64,000 nt of DNA from NCBI RefSeq assembly GCF_024298905.1, contig NZ_CP101154.1, positions 1,116,001 through 1,180,000 on the forward strand, written 5' to 3'. The notes beneath the pieces were generated by a model. It did not search any database. It worked only from the letters and a program-made list of their open reading frames with translations, and was not told the DNA's origin. This document shows positions 1-9,871 of the stretch, piece by piece. Numbering within the stretch: the first letter of the stretch is position 1; every line of letters starts with the position of its first letter. This stretch comes from Natronomonas marina (lineage in GTDB: Archaea > Halobacteriota > Halobacteria > Halobacteriales > Haloarculaceae). Made by a program: the position numbers and the translations under genes.

Positions 1-81
1 GCCCTCGGCGGCGAACTGTCGCTGCTCGGCGCGCTCGCCTCCGACAACCTCGCTAGCGCCCACGAGGAACTGGGCCGGTAG
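1..81 (+). CDS. hmgA: HMG-CoA reductase, C-terminal end only (partial)
   Basis: The window opens inside a gene read in frame 1 that ends at the TAG at 79-81. The 26 visible residues contain GGELSLLGALAS followed by a helical, charged tail ending in LGR. This glycine/leucine-rich C-terminal segment is characteristic of 3-hydroxy-3-methylglutaryl-CoA reductase, which makes mevalonate for archaeal isoprenoid lipids. The catalytic and substrate-binding parts lie outside the window, so the call rests on this short tail only. Confidence 0.7.
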   Translation, partial: ALGGELSLLGALASDNLASAHEELGR

Positions 82-123
82 GGAGCGGTCGCTCGCCCGG
101 CGAGTGCGGTCCGGCAGGCCCCG

Positions 124-444
124 TCAGGTCGCGGCGTCGATGCGCTGGCTCACCTGCAGCGCGAGGCCGGCCACGAGCAGCGAGCCGATCCCGAGGAGAG
201 CGACCGGACCGGAGCCGACGTCGACGACGCCGAAGAAGGCGAGCGCGAGCGCGAAGAACCCCCAGCCGGCGGCGGCACGATGCTCGTCGCCGACGAAGTG
301 GACGACCGCCGCCCCGAGGAGGACGGTGGCGCCGACGCCGACGAAGAGGGCGTTCGGGATGTCGAACGCGATGTCGCCGAAGAGGACGACGCCCAGGCCG
401 CCGAAGACGAGCGGACGGCTGTACGTCGTCGGTTCTCGTTCCAT
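124..444 (-). CDS. small integral membrane protein
   Basis: 106 residues with three to four hydrophobic segments (for example GVVLFGDIAFDI, VGVGATVLLGAAVV, GWGFFALALAFFGVV) joined by short loops, and a short charged tail. No catalytic motif is visible and I do not recognise the family. The ATG at 442-444 is the first start after a stop and is kept. It sits downstream of two other minus-strand genes, with an 87-base gap from the nearer one, so co-transcription is possible but not shown. Confidence 0.65.
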   Translation of the reverse strand: MEREPTTYSRPLVFGGLGVVLFGDIAFDIPNALFVGVGATVLLGAAVVHFVGDEHRAAAGWGFFALALAFFGVVDVGSGPVALLGIGSLLVAGLALQVSQRIDAAT

Positions 445-531
445 ACGCGCACATGGGCCGACCGCTACAAATCCTCGTCGGAGTCGGTCGCCCGTCGAGC
501 GCCGTCCGGCGCGACCGCGCCCGGAGGGAGT

Positions 532-951
532 TCACAGTTTCCGGGTCTCGGCGACCAGAAACAGCGCCCCGCCGAGGACGACCGCCAGTCCGAGCGCCAC
601 CAGCCCCGGACTGCCGACCCCCGCCGCGAGGAACAGCGCGCCGAAGCCGACGGCACCGATAGCGTGCGCCAGGCCGCGGAGCCGAAAGCCCCGCAGGAGG
701 TAGACCGGCGCGCCGACGGCGAACCCGAACGACAGCACGCCCGCCGAGAGCACGAACGTCGGCATCCGGGTCCCGAGAACCGAGACCGTCCGGACGGTCG
801 GCGCGATGACGAGCAGAAAGCCCGCGAGACCGACGAGCGTGCCGACGACCGCGGAGGCAGGGTCGACCGCCGAGAGCGACGGCCGACCGCCCGACCCCGA
901 CGCCCCCGGGTCGTCCCACGCCTCGTCGGGTTCCCACTCGTCGTCGCTCAC
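532..951 (-). CDS. small integral membrane protein
   Basis: About 139 residues. An acidic N-terminal region of roughly 30 residues (EWEPDEAWDDPG) precedes four hydrophobic segments such as VVGTLVGLAGFLLVIAP and LVALGLAVVLGGALFLVAE. I chose the GTG at 949-951 because it overlaps the stop of the upstream zinc-ribbon gene as GTGA, a typical translational-coupling arrangement; another GTG at 966 would start deeper inside that gene. Function unknown; probably co-transcribed with the zinc-ribbon gene. Confidence 0.7.
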   Translation of the reverse strand: MSDDEWEPDEAWDDPGASGSGGRPSLSAVDPASAVVGTLVGLAGFLLVIAPTVRTVSVLGTRMPTFVLSAGVLSFGFAVGAPVYLLRGFRLRGLAHAIGAVGFGALFLAAGVGSPGLVALGLAVVLGGALFLVAETRKL

Positions 952-1445
952 AGCAGTCGGTAGCACCCGCCGGTCTCGGTGACCTCGCCCCGGCGGCGGA
1001 GTTTCTCGAGGGCCCGCTCGACGTACTCGCGGTCGACGCCGTGCTCGGCGGCGCGGGCGGCCACCTCCTCGGCGGTCGGCTCCTCGAGTTCACGGAGCGC
1101 CGCCCGGACCGCCTCCTGCCGGGAGGGCGAGGCAGCCGTCGCCCGCTCGCCGGCGTCGCTCACCGTCTCGGCGTCCAGCCCCGAGGCCGCGAGGAACTCC
1201 CCGTCGCTCATGCCGACCGAATCGGGGTCGATCTCGTCGGGGTCGACGAACTCGCCGTCGTCGGCCCGGTCGGCGAGCATCGAACTCCGGACGCGGGCGG
1301 CCGCCTCGGAGCTGTCGGTCTCGGCGAATGCCTTCAGCTTCTCGAAGCGGTGCCGCGTCCGACACCGGGAACACTGCGTCGTCTCCGGGCGCCCCTCGAC
1401 GACCCACAGGTTCCGACACTCCGAACAGCCGACCACGGAGTACAT
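948..1445 (-). CDS. zinc-ribbon plus winged-helix protein (DUF5817-like)
   Basis: 165 residues. The N-terminus is a zinc ribbon with two Cys pairs (CSEC at 8-11 and CSRC at about 25-28). A charged linker follows, then a winged-helix-like C-terminal region (about 105-165) with the run PTAEEVAARAAEHGVDREYV. The layout matches haloarchaeal DUF5817 proteins, probably DNA- or RNA-binding, but no target is known. It is divergent from the cupin gene at 1525 and translationally coupled to the downstream membrane gene. Confidence 0.7.
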   Translation of the reverse strand: MYSVVGCSECRNLWVVEGRPETTQCSRCRTRHRFEKLKAFAETDSSEAAARVRSSMLADRADDGEFVDPDEIDPDSVGMSDGEFLAASGLDAETVSDAGERATAASPSRQEAVRAALRELEEPTAEEVAARAAEHGVDREYVERALEKLRRRGEVTETGGCYRLL

Positions 1446-1524
1446 GGCTGCAACTGGGGCGCCACCGCCTTTGAATCTGCTGACCGGGGAACACCGTCAA
1501 GGTGCTCGGACGCCACGGACGAGT

Positions 1525-1863
1525 ATGGAACGCGTCGGACTCTCCGAGCGGGAGACCGTCGAGGCGGTCGAACAGGTCCACCTCACACAGCTGGCGGCGG
1601 GTGAACGGACGAGCGTCCAGGGCTTCGAGATAGAGCCGGGCGCGACCGTCCCCGAGCACAGCCACCACCACGAACAGACCGGCTTCGTCTACGAGGGCGC
1701 GCTGACCTTTCTGGTCGACGGCGACGCGATCACGGTGAGCGCCGGCGACTCGTTCACCATCCCGGGCAAGGAGCCACACGCCGCCGAGAACCGGGGCGAG
1801 GTCGCCGTCCGCGGCGTCGACATCTTCGCGCCGCCGCGACCGAACCCCGACTGGGCGGAGTGA
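1525..1863 (+). CDS. cupin-domain protein
   Basis: 112 residues forming one small beta-barrel. Cupin motif 1 is visible as PGATVPEHSHHHEQTGFVYEG (His and Glu metal ligands, followed by a conserved Gly), and motif 2 as PGKEPHAAENRGE. Such single-domain cupins bind a divalent metal; the substrate cannot be told. The ATG at 1525 starts the conserved region; the frame is open further upstream, but that part overlaps the opposite-strand gene. The stop overlaps the start of the next lipoprotein gene, suggesting an operon. Confidence 0.85.
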   Translation: MERVGLSERETVEAVEQVHLTQLAAGERTSVQGFEIEPGATVPEHSHHHEQTGFVYEGALTFLVDGDAITVSAGDSFTIPGKEPHAAENRGEVAVRGVDIFAPPRPNPDWAE

Positions 1864-2753
1864 GGATGCGCCGACGGCGGTACCTCGCCGGCCTCGCGGG
1901 GACCGCGAGCCTGCTGGCGGGCTGTTCGACCGGGGACGACGCCGAGGAGGCCGATGAGACGGTGACGCCGGCGCCGGTCCCCGGGGAGGCACCGGCGACT
2001 CTGACGGATTCGTCCGGCGTCGTCCCCGAGACGGTCGGCGACGCCCACGTCGGGGAGCTGTCGGGGGGTTCGGCCACGGTCGGCGTCGAGTACGCGGCCC
2101 TGGCCGACGGGGAGCCGTTCGAGTCGACTCGCGTCCTGAGCACTGTCGACGGCGCGGCCTTCACCTACCGACGGTTCGACGTCCGGCGGACCGCCCCCGA
2201 CGGCGTCTCCCGGACCTTCCGGGGGATCTGGTACGAGGACGGCGAGGCCGTGTTCCGGTTCGTCAAAGCGCAGCGCAAGTCCGTCTACCGCGAACCGGAC
2301 GACTTCGACCCGCCGTCGCCCGGCGAACGGTTCGACCGCGATCGGATCGTGAGCACGCTCGCGGCCTTCGACCCCACGACCACCGCCGCGACCGACGGCT
2401 ACCGGCTGGCTGCCGGGGAGGTCACTCACCCGGACCGGCTCCCGACGGGCGACCGGATCGACGGCGACACCGTCGGGTCCCTGTCGGCCCGCCTCGAGTC
2501 GGCGGGCACGGTGCCGGAGCTCCGGGCGTGGTTTTCGGGAGCGGCCGACGGCGATCCCGTGGTCGTCACCTACCGGCTGGCGGTGACCGACCGGGGCGAG
2601 ACGACGGTCGAGCGGCCGGATTCGTCGGACACGTTCGACTGGTTCCTCGAACTGAAGGACGGCTCCCCGATCGAACGGGTGACGTCGACGCCGGTCGGAG
2701 CGGGCGACCCCCTCGGGCGGCGGCGCGCCTCGAACGGAACACGGAGAAAGTGA
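1860..2753 (+). CDS. Tat-exported lipoprotein, function unknown
   Basis: 297 residues from the GTG at 1860, which overlaps the cupin stop; an ATG at 1866 is an equally good start. The N-terminus carries a twin-arginine motif (RRRRYLAG) and a lipobox LAGC near residue 22, so the mature protein is predicted to be lipid-anchored on the outer face of the membrane. The rest is acidic beta-rich sequence with no recognised catalytic motif. Confidence 0.75.
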   Translation: MRMRRRRYLAGLAGTASLLAGCSTGDDAEEADETVTPAPVPGEAPATLTDSSGVVPETVGDAHVGELSGGSATVGVEYAALADGEPFESTRVLSTVDGAAFTYRRFDVRRTAPDGVSRTFRGIWYEDGEAVFRFVKAQRKSVYREPDDFDPPSPGERFDRDRIVSTLAAFDPTTTAATDGYRLAAGEVTHPDRLPTGDRIDGDTVGSLSARLESAGTVPELRAWFSGAADGDPVVVTYRLAVTDRGETTVERPDSSDTFDWFLELKDGSPIERVTSTPVGAGDPLGRRRASNGTRRK

Positions 2754-2759
2754 CGTATC

Positions 2760-4016
<1,257 letters not shown>

Positions 4017-4161
4017 GGCGATTGCTTCTACCGGCCCCCTGAAAGGCGTACCGCTCTTTCCGCGAATTTCCCATTAACGACCGGTAAGGACTCGGTTTCC
4101 GTGGCTGTCAGGTTCTGTACCGAAGCGCAAACCGTAATCCGTCGCCGCCCGCAGCGAGCGT

Positions 4162-5049
4162 ATGCGCGTCATCGCTCACGGCGGCGCCGGAACGCCGCCC
4201 GAGGAGTCGCAGGACAGACAGGCCGCGCTCGAGGCGGCCGTCGACGCGGGCACCGGCGCCGACGGCCCGACCGACGCCGTCGTCGAGACGGTTCGAGTCC
4301 TGGAGTCGGACCCGCGGTTCAACGCCGGCGTCGGCGGCGCCGTCCAGTCGGACGGCCACGTCCGAACCGACGCTGGCCTGATGACCGACGACCGCGAGGC
4401 CGGCGCCGCCTGCGGCATGCCGGGCGTCGAACACGCGATCGACGTCGCCCGCGCAGTCAAGGAGGAGACGCCGCACGTCCTCGTGGCCGGCGTTCACGCC
4501 GTCGACCTCGCGGCGGCCGTCGGCGTCGAGACCGGCGTCGACCTCCTGACCGACCGGACCCGAAAGCGGTGGGACGACCTCGACGAGTACCCGGAGGGCG
4601 ACCAGCTGGCCCACGCCGAGTGGGTCACCGAGCGGTTCGGCGGCGACCCCGACTCGGGACTGGACGCCGGCGACCACGACACCGTCGGCGCCGTGGCGAC
4701 CGACGGCGACCGGGTCGCTGCGGCCACCTCGACCGGCGGCCGGTGGCTGGCGCTCGCGGGCCGGGTCGGCGACGTGCCGCAGGTCGGATCGGGCTTCTAC
4801 TGTGCGCCGGCCGGCGGCGCCTCCGCGACCGGCGCCGGCGAGGACATCGCCCGGACGACCCTCTCGCGGCGCGCGGTCGACCGCCTCGCCGACGGCGTGG
4901 ACGCCGACGCGGCCGCCGAGACCGCAATCGAGGAGTTCGGCGACCTCGTGGCGGGGTCCGCCGGCGTGATCCTCCTGACCCCGGACGGCGACGCCGGCGC
5001 GGCGTTCAACAGCGACGCCATGCAGACCGTCGTCGCCGGCGACGTGTAG
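4162..5049 (+). CDS. plant-type L-asparaginase / isoaspartyl peptidase (Ntn hydrolase)
   Basis: 295 residues, the usual family length. Such enzymes are made as a precursor that cleaves itself before a threonine, which becomes the catalytic N-terminal nucleophile. Here that threonine is Thr174 in GDHDTVGAVATD. The N-terminal IAHGGAGTPP and the oxyanion/substrate region FNAGVGGAVQSDG also fit. It hydrolyses isoaspartyl dipeptides or asparagine; the preference cannot be told. Start ATG at 4162 is preceded by an independent promoter region shared divergently with icd. Confidence 0.92.
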   Translation: MRVIAHGGAGTPPEESQDRQAALEAAVDAGTGADGPTDAVVETVRVLESDPRFNAGVGGAVQSDGHVRTDAGLMTDDREAGAACGMPGVEHAIDVARAVKEETPHVLVAGVHAVDLAAAVGVETGVDLLTDRTRKRWDDLDEYPEGDQLAHAEWVTERFGGDPDSGLDAGDHDTVGAVATDGDRVAAATSTGGRWLALAGRVGDVPQVGSGFYCAPAGGASATGAGEDIARTTLSRRAVDRLADGVDADAAAETAIEEFGDLVAGSAGVILLTPDGDAGAAFNSDAMQTVVAGDV

Positions 5050-5098
5050 TTGGCCCGGACCGCCGAAACGATTTGTCCGGCCGGCCCCTCTGCCGACC

Positions 5099-5542
5099 AT
5101 GTCGACGGTCAGCGACACCTACATCGAGAACCGCCAGCGGGTCCAGCCGACCGACACCAACAACTACGCCTCGGCGCACGGCGGCAACGTCGTCAAGTGG
5201 ATGGACGAGGTCGGCGCGATGTCGGCGATGCGACACGCGGGCGAGACCTGCGTGACCGCCCGCATCGAGGGGCTGGACTTCGAGCGGCCGGTCCCGCAGG
5301 GCGACATCTGCGTCGTCGAGTCCTACGTCTACGAGGCGGGCCGGACGAGCGTCCGGGTTCGGCTCCGGGCCTACCGGGAGTCGCCCCGGTCGGGCGAACG
5401 AGAGCGGACGACCGACTCGTACTTCGTCTTCGTCGCCGTCGACGAGTCCAACACTCCCGTCGAGGTGCCGGAGTTGCAGGTCGGCACCGAGCGGTGCCGG
5501 CGGCTCCGCGAGGAGGCACTCGAGGGCGCGCCCGACGGGTAG
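5099..5542 (+). CDS. acyl-CoA thioesterase, hotdog fold
   Basis: 147 residues. The hotdog-fold signature is present: NYASAHGGNVVKWMDEVG, forming the central helix, then GLDFERPVPQGD and VVESYVYEAGRTSVRVRL on the sheet. The family hydrolyses acyl-CoA to free acid and CoA and usually acts as a hexamer. Starts 49 bases after the asparaginase gene on the same strand; possibly co-transcribed, though the functions are unrelated. Confidence 0.88.
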   Translation: MSTVSDTYIENRQRVQPTDTNNYASAHGGNVVKWMDEVGAMSAMRHAGETCVTARIEGLDFERPVPQGDICVVESYVYEAGRTSVRVRLRAYRESPRSGERERTTDSYFVFVAVDESNTPVEVPELQVGTERCRRLREEALEGAPDG

Positions 5543-5573
5543 CGGAGCGGGTCCGGGCGGGGGCCGGGCGTTC

Positions 5574-6299
5574 TTACAGCGCCGCGACCGCGTCCAGCGT
5601 GATGCGGATTGCCCGGCCGACGTTGTCCTTCGCCTTCTCGGGCAGTTCCTCGGCGTCGGTCTCGCCCTTCTGGGTGCCCTCGACGAGGTTGCCGTCGACG
5701 GTGCAGATGGCGCCGGCGTCCAGCCCCTTCCGACGGGCCAGCGCGAAGATGGCGGCGGCCTCCATCTCGACGCACAGCAGGCCAGCCTCGTTCCAGGCGG
5801 CGACGTGGTCGTCGGTCTCGGCGTAGAAGGCGTCGTCCGTCGCCACGGGGCCGACGTGAACCGGCGCCTCGCGGGTCTCCGCGGCCTCGACCAGCGCCGA
5901 CAGCGTCCCGTAGTCCGGCACGGCGGGCACCGTGGCCGCCTCGTAGCGCTTGGTCGTGCCCTCGTCCTTGGCGGCGCCGGTGGCGACGACCATGTCGCCG
6001 ATGTCGATGTCGGCCTGGAGCGCGCCGGTGGTGCCGACGCGGACGAACGTCTCGACGCCCACCGCGGCGAGTTCCTCGACGGCGATGGCCGCCGACGGCG
6101 AGCCGATGCCCGTCGAGCAGATCGTCAGCTCGCGGCCCTCGTAGACCGCGTTGACGACCTTGTACTCGCGGTTCTCGGCGACCGTCTCGCTGTCCTCGCA
6201 GTGGTCGGCGATGCGGTCGACGCGGCCGGGGTCGCCCGGCAGCAGCGCGACGTCGTGGAGGTCGCCCTCCTCGACCAGGAGGTGCGGCTGTTTGCCCAT
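5574..6299 (-). CDS. udp: nucleoside phosphorylase (uridine phosphorylase family)
   Basis: 241 residues of the PNP/UDP phosphorylase family. Conserved parts are the phosphate loop LLPGDPGRVDRIA, STGIGSPSAAIAVEELA, RVGTTGALQADIDIGD, and the ribose/base site LLCVEMEAAAIFALA. It splits nucleosides with phosphate to free base and (deoxy)ribose-1-phosphate. deoC at 16443 and the eIF2B-like R15P isomerase at 39686 could take the sugar phosphates further. Base specificity is not certain from sequence. Convergent with the thioesterase gene. Confidence 0.9.
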   Translation of the reverse strand: MGKQPHLLVEEGDLHDVALLPGDPGRVDRIADHCEDSETVAENREYKVVNAVYEGRELTICSTGIGSPSAAIAVEELAAVGVETFVRVGTTGALQADIDIGDMVVATGAAKDEGTTKRYEAATVPAVPDYGTLSALVEAAETREAPVHVGPVATDDAFYAETDDHVAAWNEAGLLCVEMEAAAIFALARRKGLDAGAICTVDGNLVEGTQKGETDAEELPEKAKDNVGRAIRITLDAVAAL

Positions 6300-6328
6300 G
6301 GTCGGGCGTCGGGGGCGTCCCCCAAAAG

Positions 6329-6985
6329 TCAGTCGACGTTCGGCCGGTGCCGGTGAAACAGAGGGACGGAGGGGAGCTCCGAGGGGCGGGCGACGCGGTA
6401 GTCGGCGAGGTCGGCGGCCGACTCCTCGCCGACGAAGACCGTCCGGTAGCCCCGTTCGGCGGCCGGCCGGATGTCGTAGTCGACGTTGTCGCCGACCATG
6501 ACGTACTCCTCGGCGCCGACGGCGTCGGTGACGGCGTCGAACGGCTCGTCGGCCGGCTTGAACGCCTCGACGTCGTCGGCACAGACCACGCTGTCGACGC
6601 GGTCGTCGAGACCGAACGCCGACAGTTTCCGCCGCTGGACGGGTCCGTAGCCGTTCGTCACGACGCCGACGTTCTCCAGCGACGAAAGCAGTTCGCCCAC
6701 GCCCTCGGGGACGTGGGTGGCCTCCAGTTCCGCCTCGACGTACATCGAGGCGAACCGCTCGGGGTCGACGTCGAGACCGGCCTCGCGGGCGGCGCGGGCC
6801 GCGCCGACGTAGGGGCTCTCCTCGAACTCGACGAACGTCTCGACGTAGCCGGGACCGATGGCCTCCGTGGCCGCCTCGGTCGGTTCGACGCCCGCCTTCC
6901 GGCAGGCGTTCCGGAAGATGCCCGGCACCTCCGGCTCGTAGGTGACGAGCGTCTCGTCGAGGTCGAAGAGGTACCCGGTGGTCAC
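6329..6985 (-). CDS. HAD-superfamily hydrolase
   Basis: 218 residues. All four HAD motifs are visible: FDLDETLV (nucleophile Asp8 and acid Asp10), VVTNGYG (motif II), the Lys in EAFKPADEPF (motif III) and MVGDNVDYD (motif IV). The helical cap between motifs I and II indicates subfamily I, typical of phosphatases acting on small phosphorylated metabolites. Substrate unknown. Own promoter upstream (TATA at 7007-7016), so it is not simply in an operon with the genes to its right. Confidence 0.9.
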   Translation of the reverse strand: MTTGYLFDLDETLVTYEPEVPGIFRNACRKAGVEPTEAATEAIGPGYVETFVEFEESPYVGAARAAREAGLDVDPERFASMYVEAELEATHVPEGVGELLSSLENVGVVTNGYGPVQRRKLSAFGLDDRVDSVVCADDVEAFKPADEPFDAVTDAVGAEEYVMVGDNVDYDIRPAAERGYRTVFVGEESAADLADYRVARPSELPSVPLFHRHRPNVD

Positions 6986-7006
6986 GGCTACCGGTAGGGA
7001 GCGCGC

Positions 7007-7016
7007 GAAATAAACC
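7007..7016 (-). promoter_or_regulatory. TATA box of the HAD hydrolase gene
   Basis: On the minus strand this reads GGTTTATTTC, centred about 26 bases before the ATG at 6985, the spacing of a leaderless haloarchaeal promoter. Confidence 0.6.
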
Positions 7017-7076
7017 CTTTCGCCGGTCTATGCCGGTCGTTCCGGATGTTCGTCGGCCGGCGGGGACCGAATCGGG

Positions 7077-7601
7077 CTACAGCGACACCACCTGGTAGAT
7101 GGCGACCACGGCGACCAGCAGGCCGACCCCGTAGACGGTCGCCGAGACGGCCCACTGGCGGCGGACCGTCCCCGGGCGCGTCTCGTAGGCGTTGCCCCCG
7201 AACCGGGGGAAGACGACCCACGAGAAGAAGCCGTACAGGAAGCAGACGACGAGGGCGGCCGCGAGAATCTCGGAGACGCTCGTCACGCCGGCCACCCGGA
7301 GTTCGACGCCGATGCCGAGCGGCGCCCGTGCCGCCTCGTAGGCGAGGTTCAGCGCCTCGAAGAGGACGCCGGCGAGCATGCCGGCCGCCAGATGGGCCGC
7401 GTCGGCCGCCGAGCGGGGCACCTCGTTGGGCGGCTCGCCCCACAGCGCCGAACCCGCGACGTACGGCGGCACGTAGCCGTAGGACTGCCGCCACATCACC
7501 ACGGTCATGAGGAGCGTCGCCGCCAGTCCCGCGACCGCGGCGACCGCGAGTCGGACGCCCGGCCCGACGGTCGCCCCGCCGGCGGCGTGGAGCGGAATCA
7601 C
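7077..7601 (-). CDS. multi-pass membrane protein, function unknown
   Basis: 174 residues. The GTG at 7599-7601 overlaps the kinase stop as GTGA and is the chosen start. Four hydrophobic segments are seen (about 10-30, 70-90, 110-130 and 150-172), with a soluble loop near residue 45 (GYVPPYVAGSALWGEPP). No catalytic motif is recognisable. Translational coupling to the upstream PfkB kinase suggests a shared role, perhaps in uptake or handling of the kinase substrate; that is inference. Confidence 0.75.
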   Translation of the reverse strand: MIPLHAAGGATVGPGVRLAVAAVAGLAATLLMTVVMWRQSYGYVPPYVAGSALWGEPPNEVPRSAADAAHLAAGMLAGVLFEALNLAYEAARAPLGIGVELRVAGVTSVSEILAAALVVCFLYGFFSWVVFPRFGGNAYETRPGTVRRQWAVSATVYGVGLLVAVVAIYQVVSL

Positions 7602-8440
7602 GACAGCACACCCTCCACTCGCTCCCAGGAGAGGTCGGGCCGGGGCCCCCGCTCGCTGGCCGCCACGGCACCGCAGGCGTTGGCGACGGCCAGCGCCCGC
7701 TCGGGCCCCTCGTCGTCGAGCCACGCGGCCAGGAAGCCGGCCGCGAAGGCGTCGCCGGCACCCGTCGAGTCCACCGACGGCAGGCCGTAGCCGCCGTGGT
7801 CGAACCGGCCCTCGGGACACGCCAGGGTCGCGCCGCGCTCGCCGTGTTTGGTCACCTTCCAGGGCACGGAAGCGTGGACCTCGGCGGCCTCCCGGTCGGT
7901 GACGAACAGCAGGTCGACCCGCTCTACGACCTCGCCGTACTCCCGGTCGGCGAGACGGCGTCCGGGGTCGAAACTGACCGGCAGGCCGTGGTCGGCCGCC
8001 GCTGCCGCCAGGCGAGCGGCCGTCCCCGGCGACTGCCCGGTCAGGTGGAGCGCGTCTGCGTCGGCGAGTGCCGACGCGGGCACGTCGGCCCCCGAGATCG
8101 CCTCGTTCGCGCCCTCCGTGCCGAGAACCGCCACCTCGCCATCGTCGTCGACGAGGAGGTACTTCCGCGTCGTCTCGGCGCCCTCGACGGTCTTCAGCCG
8201 GGTCTCGACGCCGATCTCCCGGAGGGTCGCTTCGACCGTGCTGCCGGGGTCGTCGGCGCCGACGCTGCCGAACAGGCGGGCCTCCCGCGACAGCATGGCG
8301 AGGGCGGCGGCGACGTTGGCCGCGCTGCCGCCGCCGGCCTCCCGCCGCTCGTGGACCCGGGCCTCGTCGTCCGGTCCCGGCAGTCGGTCCACACGGAGGG
8401 TGACGTCCCAGTTGACGTGCCCGACGCAGACGACGCGCAT
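7598..8440 (-). CDS. PfkB-family carbohydrate kinase
   Basis: 280 residues of the ribokinase/PfkB family, ATP-dependent kinases of sugars and nucleosides. The first signature is seen as GGGSAANVAAALAML (about 38-52) and the second, with the catalytic Asp and anion hole, as DSTGAGDAFAAGFL. The substrate is not determinable. Ribose-1-phosphate or a nucleoside is a reasonable guess, given the nearby nucleoside phosphorylase and the R15P isomerase at 39686. First gene of a two-gene unit with the membrane protein. Confidence 0.88.
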   Translation of the reverse strand: MRVVCVGHVNWDVTLRVDRLPGPDDEARVHERREAGGGSAANVAAALAMLSREARLFGSVGADDPGSTVEATLREIGVETRLKTVEGAETTRKYLLVDDDGEVAVLGTEGANEAISGADVPASALADADALHLTGQSPGTAARLAAAAADHGLPVSFDPGRRLADREYGEVVERVDLLFVTDREAAEVHASVPWKVTKHGERGATLACPEGRFDHGGYGLPSVDSTGAGDAFAAGFLAAWLDDEGPERALAVANACGAVAASERGPRPDLSWERVEGVLS

Positions 8441-8461
8441 ACCACCGTCTCCGCGCCGGGC

Positions 8462-8470
8462 GATTATAAG
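8462..8470 (-). promoter_or_regulatory. TATA box of the PfkB kinase gene
   Basis: Reads CTTATAATC on the minus strand, centred about 26 bases upstream of the ATG at 8440, consistent with a leaderless transcript. Confidence 0.6.
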
Positions 8471-8544
8471 CGCGGTGCAAGCGCCAGGCAGTGCCCGAAC
8501 CTACACGCAGATAGGATTATCTCCTCTCCGAGCATACTGGTACC

Positions 8545-9846
8545 ATGGATGTATCGATAGTTATACTTGTCATCATCTCCGCATTCGTCGGAACGCAGGC
8601 CCTCTATCTCGGTGGCGGGCTCCTCCTCGACTGGCTGTTGATATTCGGAGCGCGCCACGACGTGCGGACGCCGGCGACCGACCCGGACGAACCGGTCAGC
8701 GTCCTCGTCGCGCTGTACCGGGAGCCGCGGTCGGTGCTCGAGGAGACGCTTTCGAGTCTGGCCGGACAGGACTACCCCCTCGACCGCATCGAAGTCGTCC
8801 TGGTTCACGAGGCCGACGACCCGATTGTGACGGACTACGTCGACGACCTCGTCGCCTCGGACGACCGGGAGTGGGAGCTTTCGGCCTTCGCGGCCGATTC
8901 GACCGACGAGGAACTCCACGCACGACTCGTCGACGACTGGCCGTTGCTCACCGGCAAGCCGCTGACCCGGACCAAGGGGCTGGCGCTGACCAGCGCGCTG
9001 CACTCCCTGCCGTTCGACGACGACCGCATCGTCACGGTGTTCGACGCCGACACCGTGGTCGATCCGGGCCTCTTCGCGCTGGCGGTGGCGGGTCTCGAGG
9101 AGTACGACGTCGTCCAGGCGAAACAGACCGTCCGGAACATCGAGGACGGCATCCTCCCGAAACTGGAGTCGATGGGGATGGCCGCCTGGTCGCACGTCGT
9201 CTACCCCCGAACCGCACGGGGACCGTACCAGTTGCTCGGCAAGGGGTACTTCATGCGGGCCGGGACGTTGCGCTCGCTCCGCGGGTGGGAGCCCAACGAG
9301 ATCACGGAGGACATGTCCCTCGGCGTCGCCGCCTACCAGGCCGGCCTGCGGCTCGGCGTCCTCGATTCGTACGTGCAGGACCTCTGTCCGAGCGACATCG
9401 ACGACTGGGTGACCCAGAAACGGCGGTGGCTCGGCGGCCCGTACCGCATCCTCGCCAGACAGCCCCTGAGCCCGGCCGACAAACTCCGGCTGATGGGCGT
9501 GACGATGCTCAACCAGGCCATGACCGTCAACACGGTGCTTGGACTGCCGGCCGGCGTCGCCGTGTTCGCGCTCGTCGTCTTCGGGTACGACCTCCCGCTG
9601 TGGGTGGACGTCCTCGCCACCGTCAACCTCGTCAACTGGGCCGTTTACTCGGCACTGGGCTACCGCGCCACCCGCGACGCGGTTCGCTTCGAGAGCGCGA
9701 GACAGAAGGTCGGCTACTACCTGCTGTCGAACCCGCTCACGCAGTCGGTGTACGCGCTCGTCTGGACCGTCCCGCTCGCGCTGGCGGTCTACGACGAACT
9801 CCGCGGTGCCCCGCCGGTGTTCGAGGTGACGCCGAAGGCGGAGTGA
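8545..9846 (+). CDS. membrane-bound family 2 glycosyltransferase
   Basis: 433 residues. A first transmembrane helix (about 3-30) is followed by a cytosolic GT-A domain. That domain has the nucleotide-binding VSVLVALYREPRSVLE, a DxD-type metal site in VFDADTVVDPG, the base Asp in ITEDMSLGVAAY, and a QxxRW-like motif TQKRRWLGGPY. Two or more C-terminal helices (about 320-420) complete the architecture of processive polysaccharide or lipid glycosyltransferases. The product is unknown. Divergent from the kinase gene, with its own promoter. Confidence 0.9.
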   Translation: MDVSIVILVIISAFVGTQALYLGGGLLLDWLLIFGARHDVRTPATDPDEPVSVLVALYREPRSVLEETLSSLAGQDYPLDRIEVVLVHEADDPIVTDYVDDLVASDDREWELSAFAADSTDEELHARLVDDWPLLTGKPLTRTKGLALTSALHSLPFDDDRIVTVFDADTVVDPGLFALAVAGLEEYDVVQAKQTVRNIEDGILPKLESMGMAAWSHVVYPRTARGPYQLLGKGYFMRAGTLRSLRGWEPNEITEDMSLGVAAYQAGLRLGVLDSYVQDLCPSDIDDWVTQKRRWLGGPYRILARQPLSPADKLRLMGVTMLNQAMTVNTVLGLPAGVAVFALVVFGYDLPLWVDVLATVNLVNWAVYSALGYRATRDAVRFESARQKVGYYLLSNPLTQSVYALVWTVPLALAVYDELRGAPPVFEVTPKAE

Positions 9847-9871
9847 CGGACCGCCACACCGGGACCTTCGG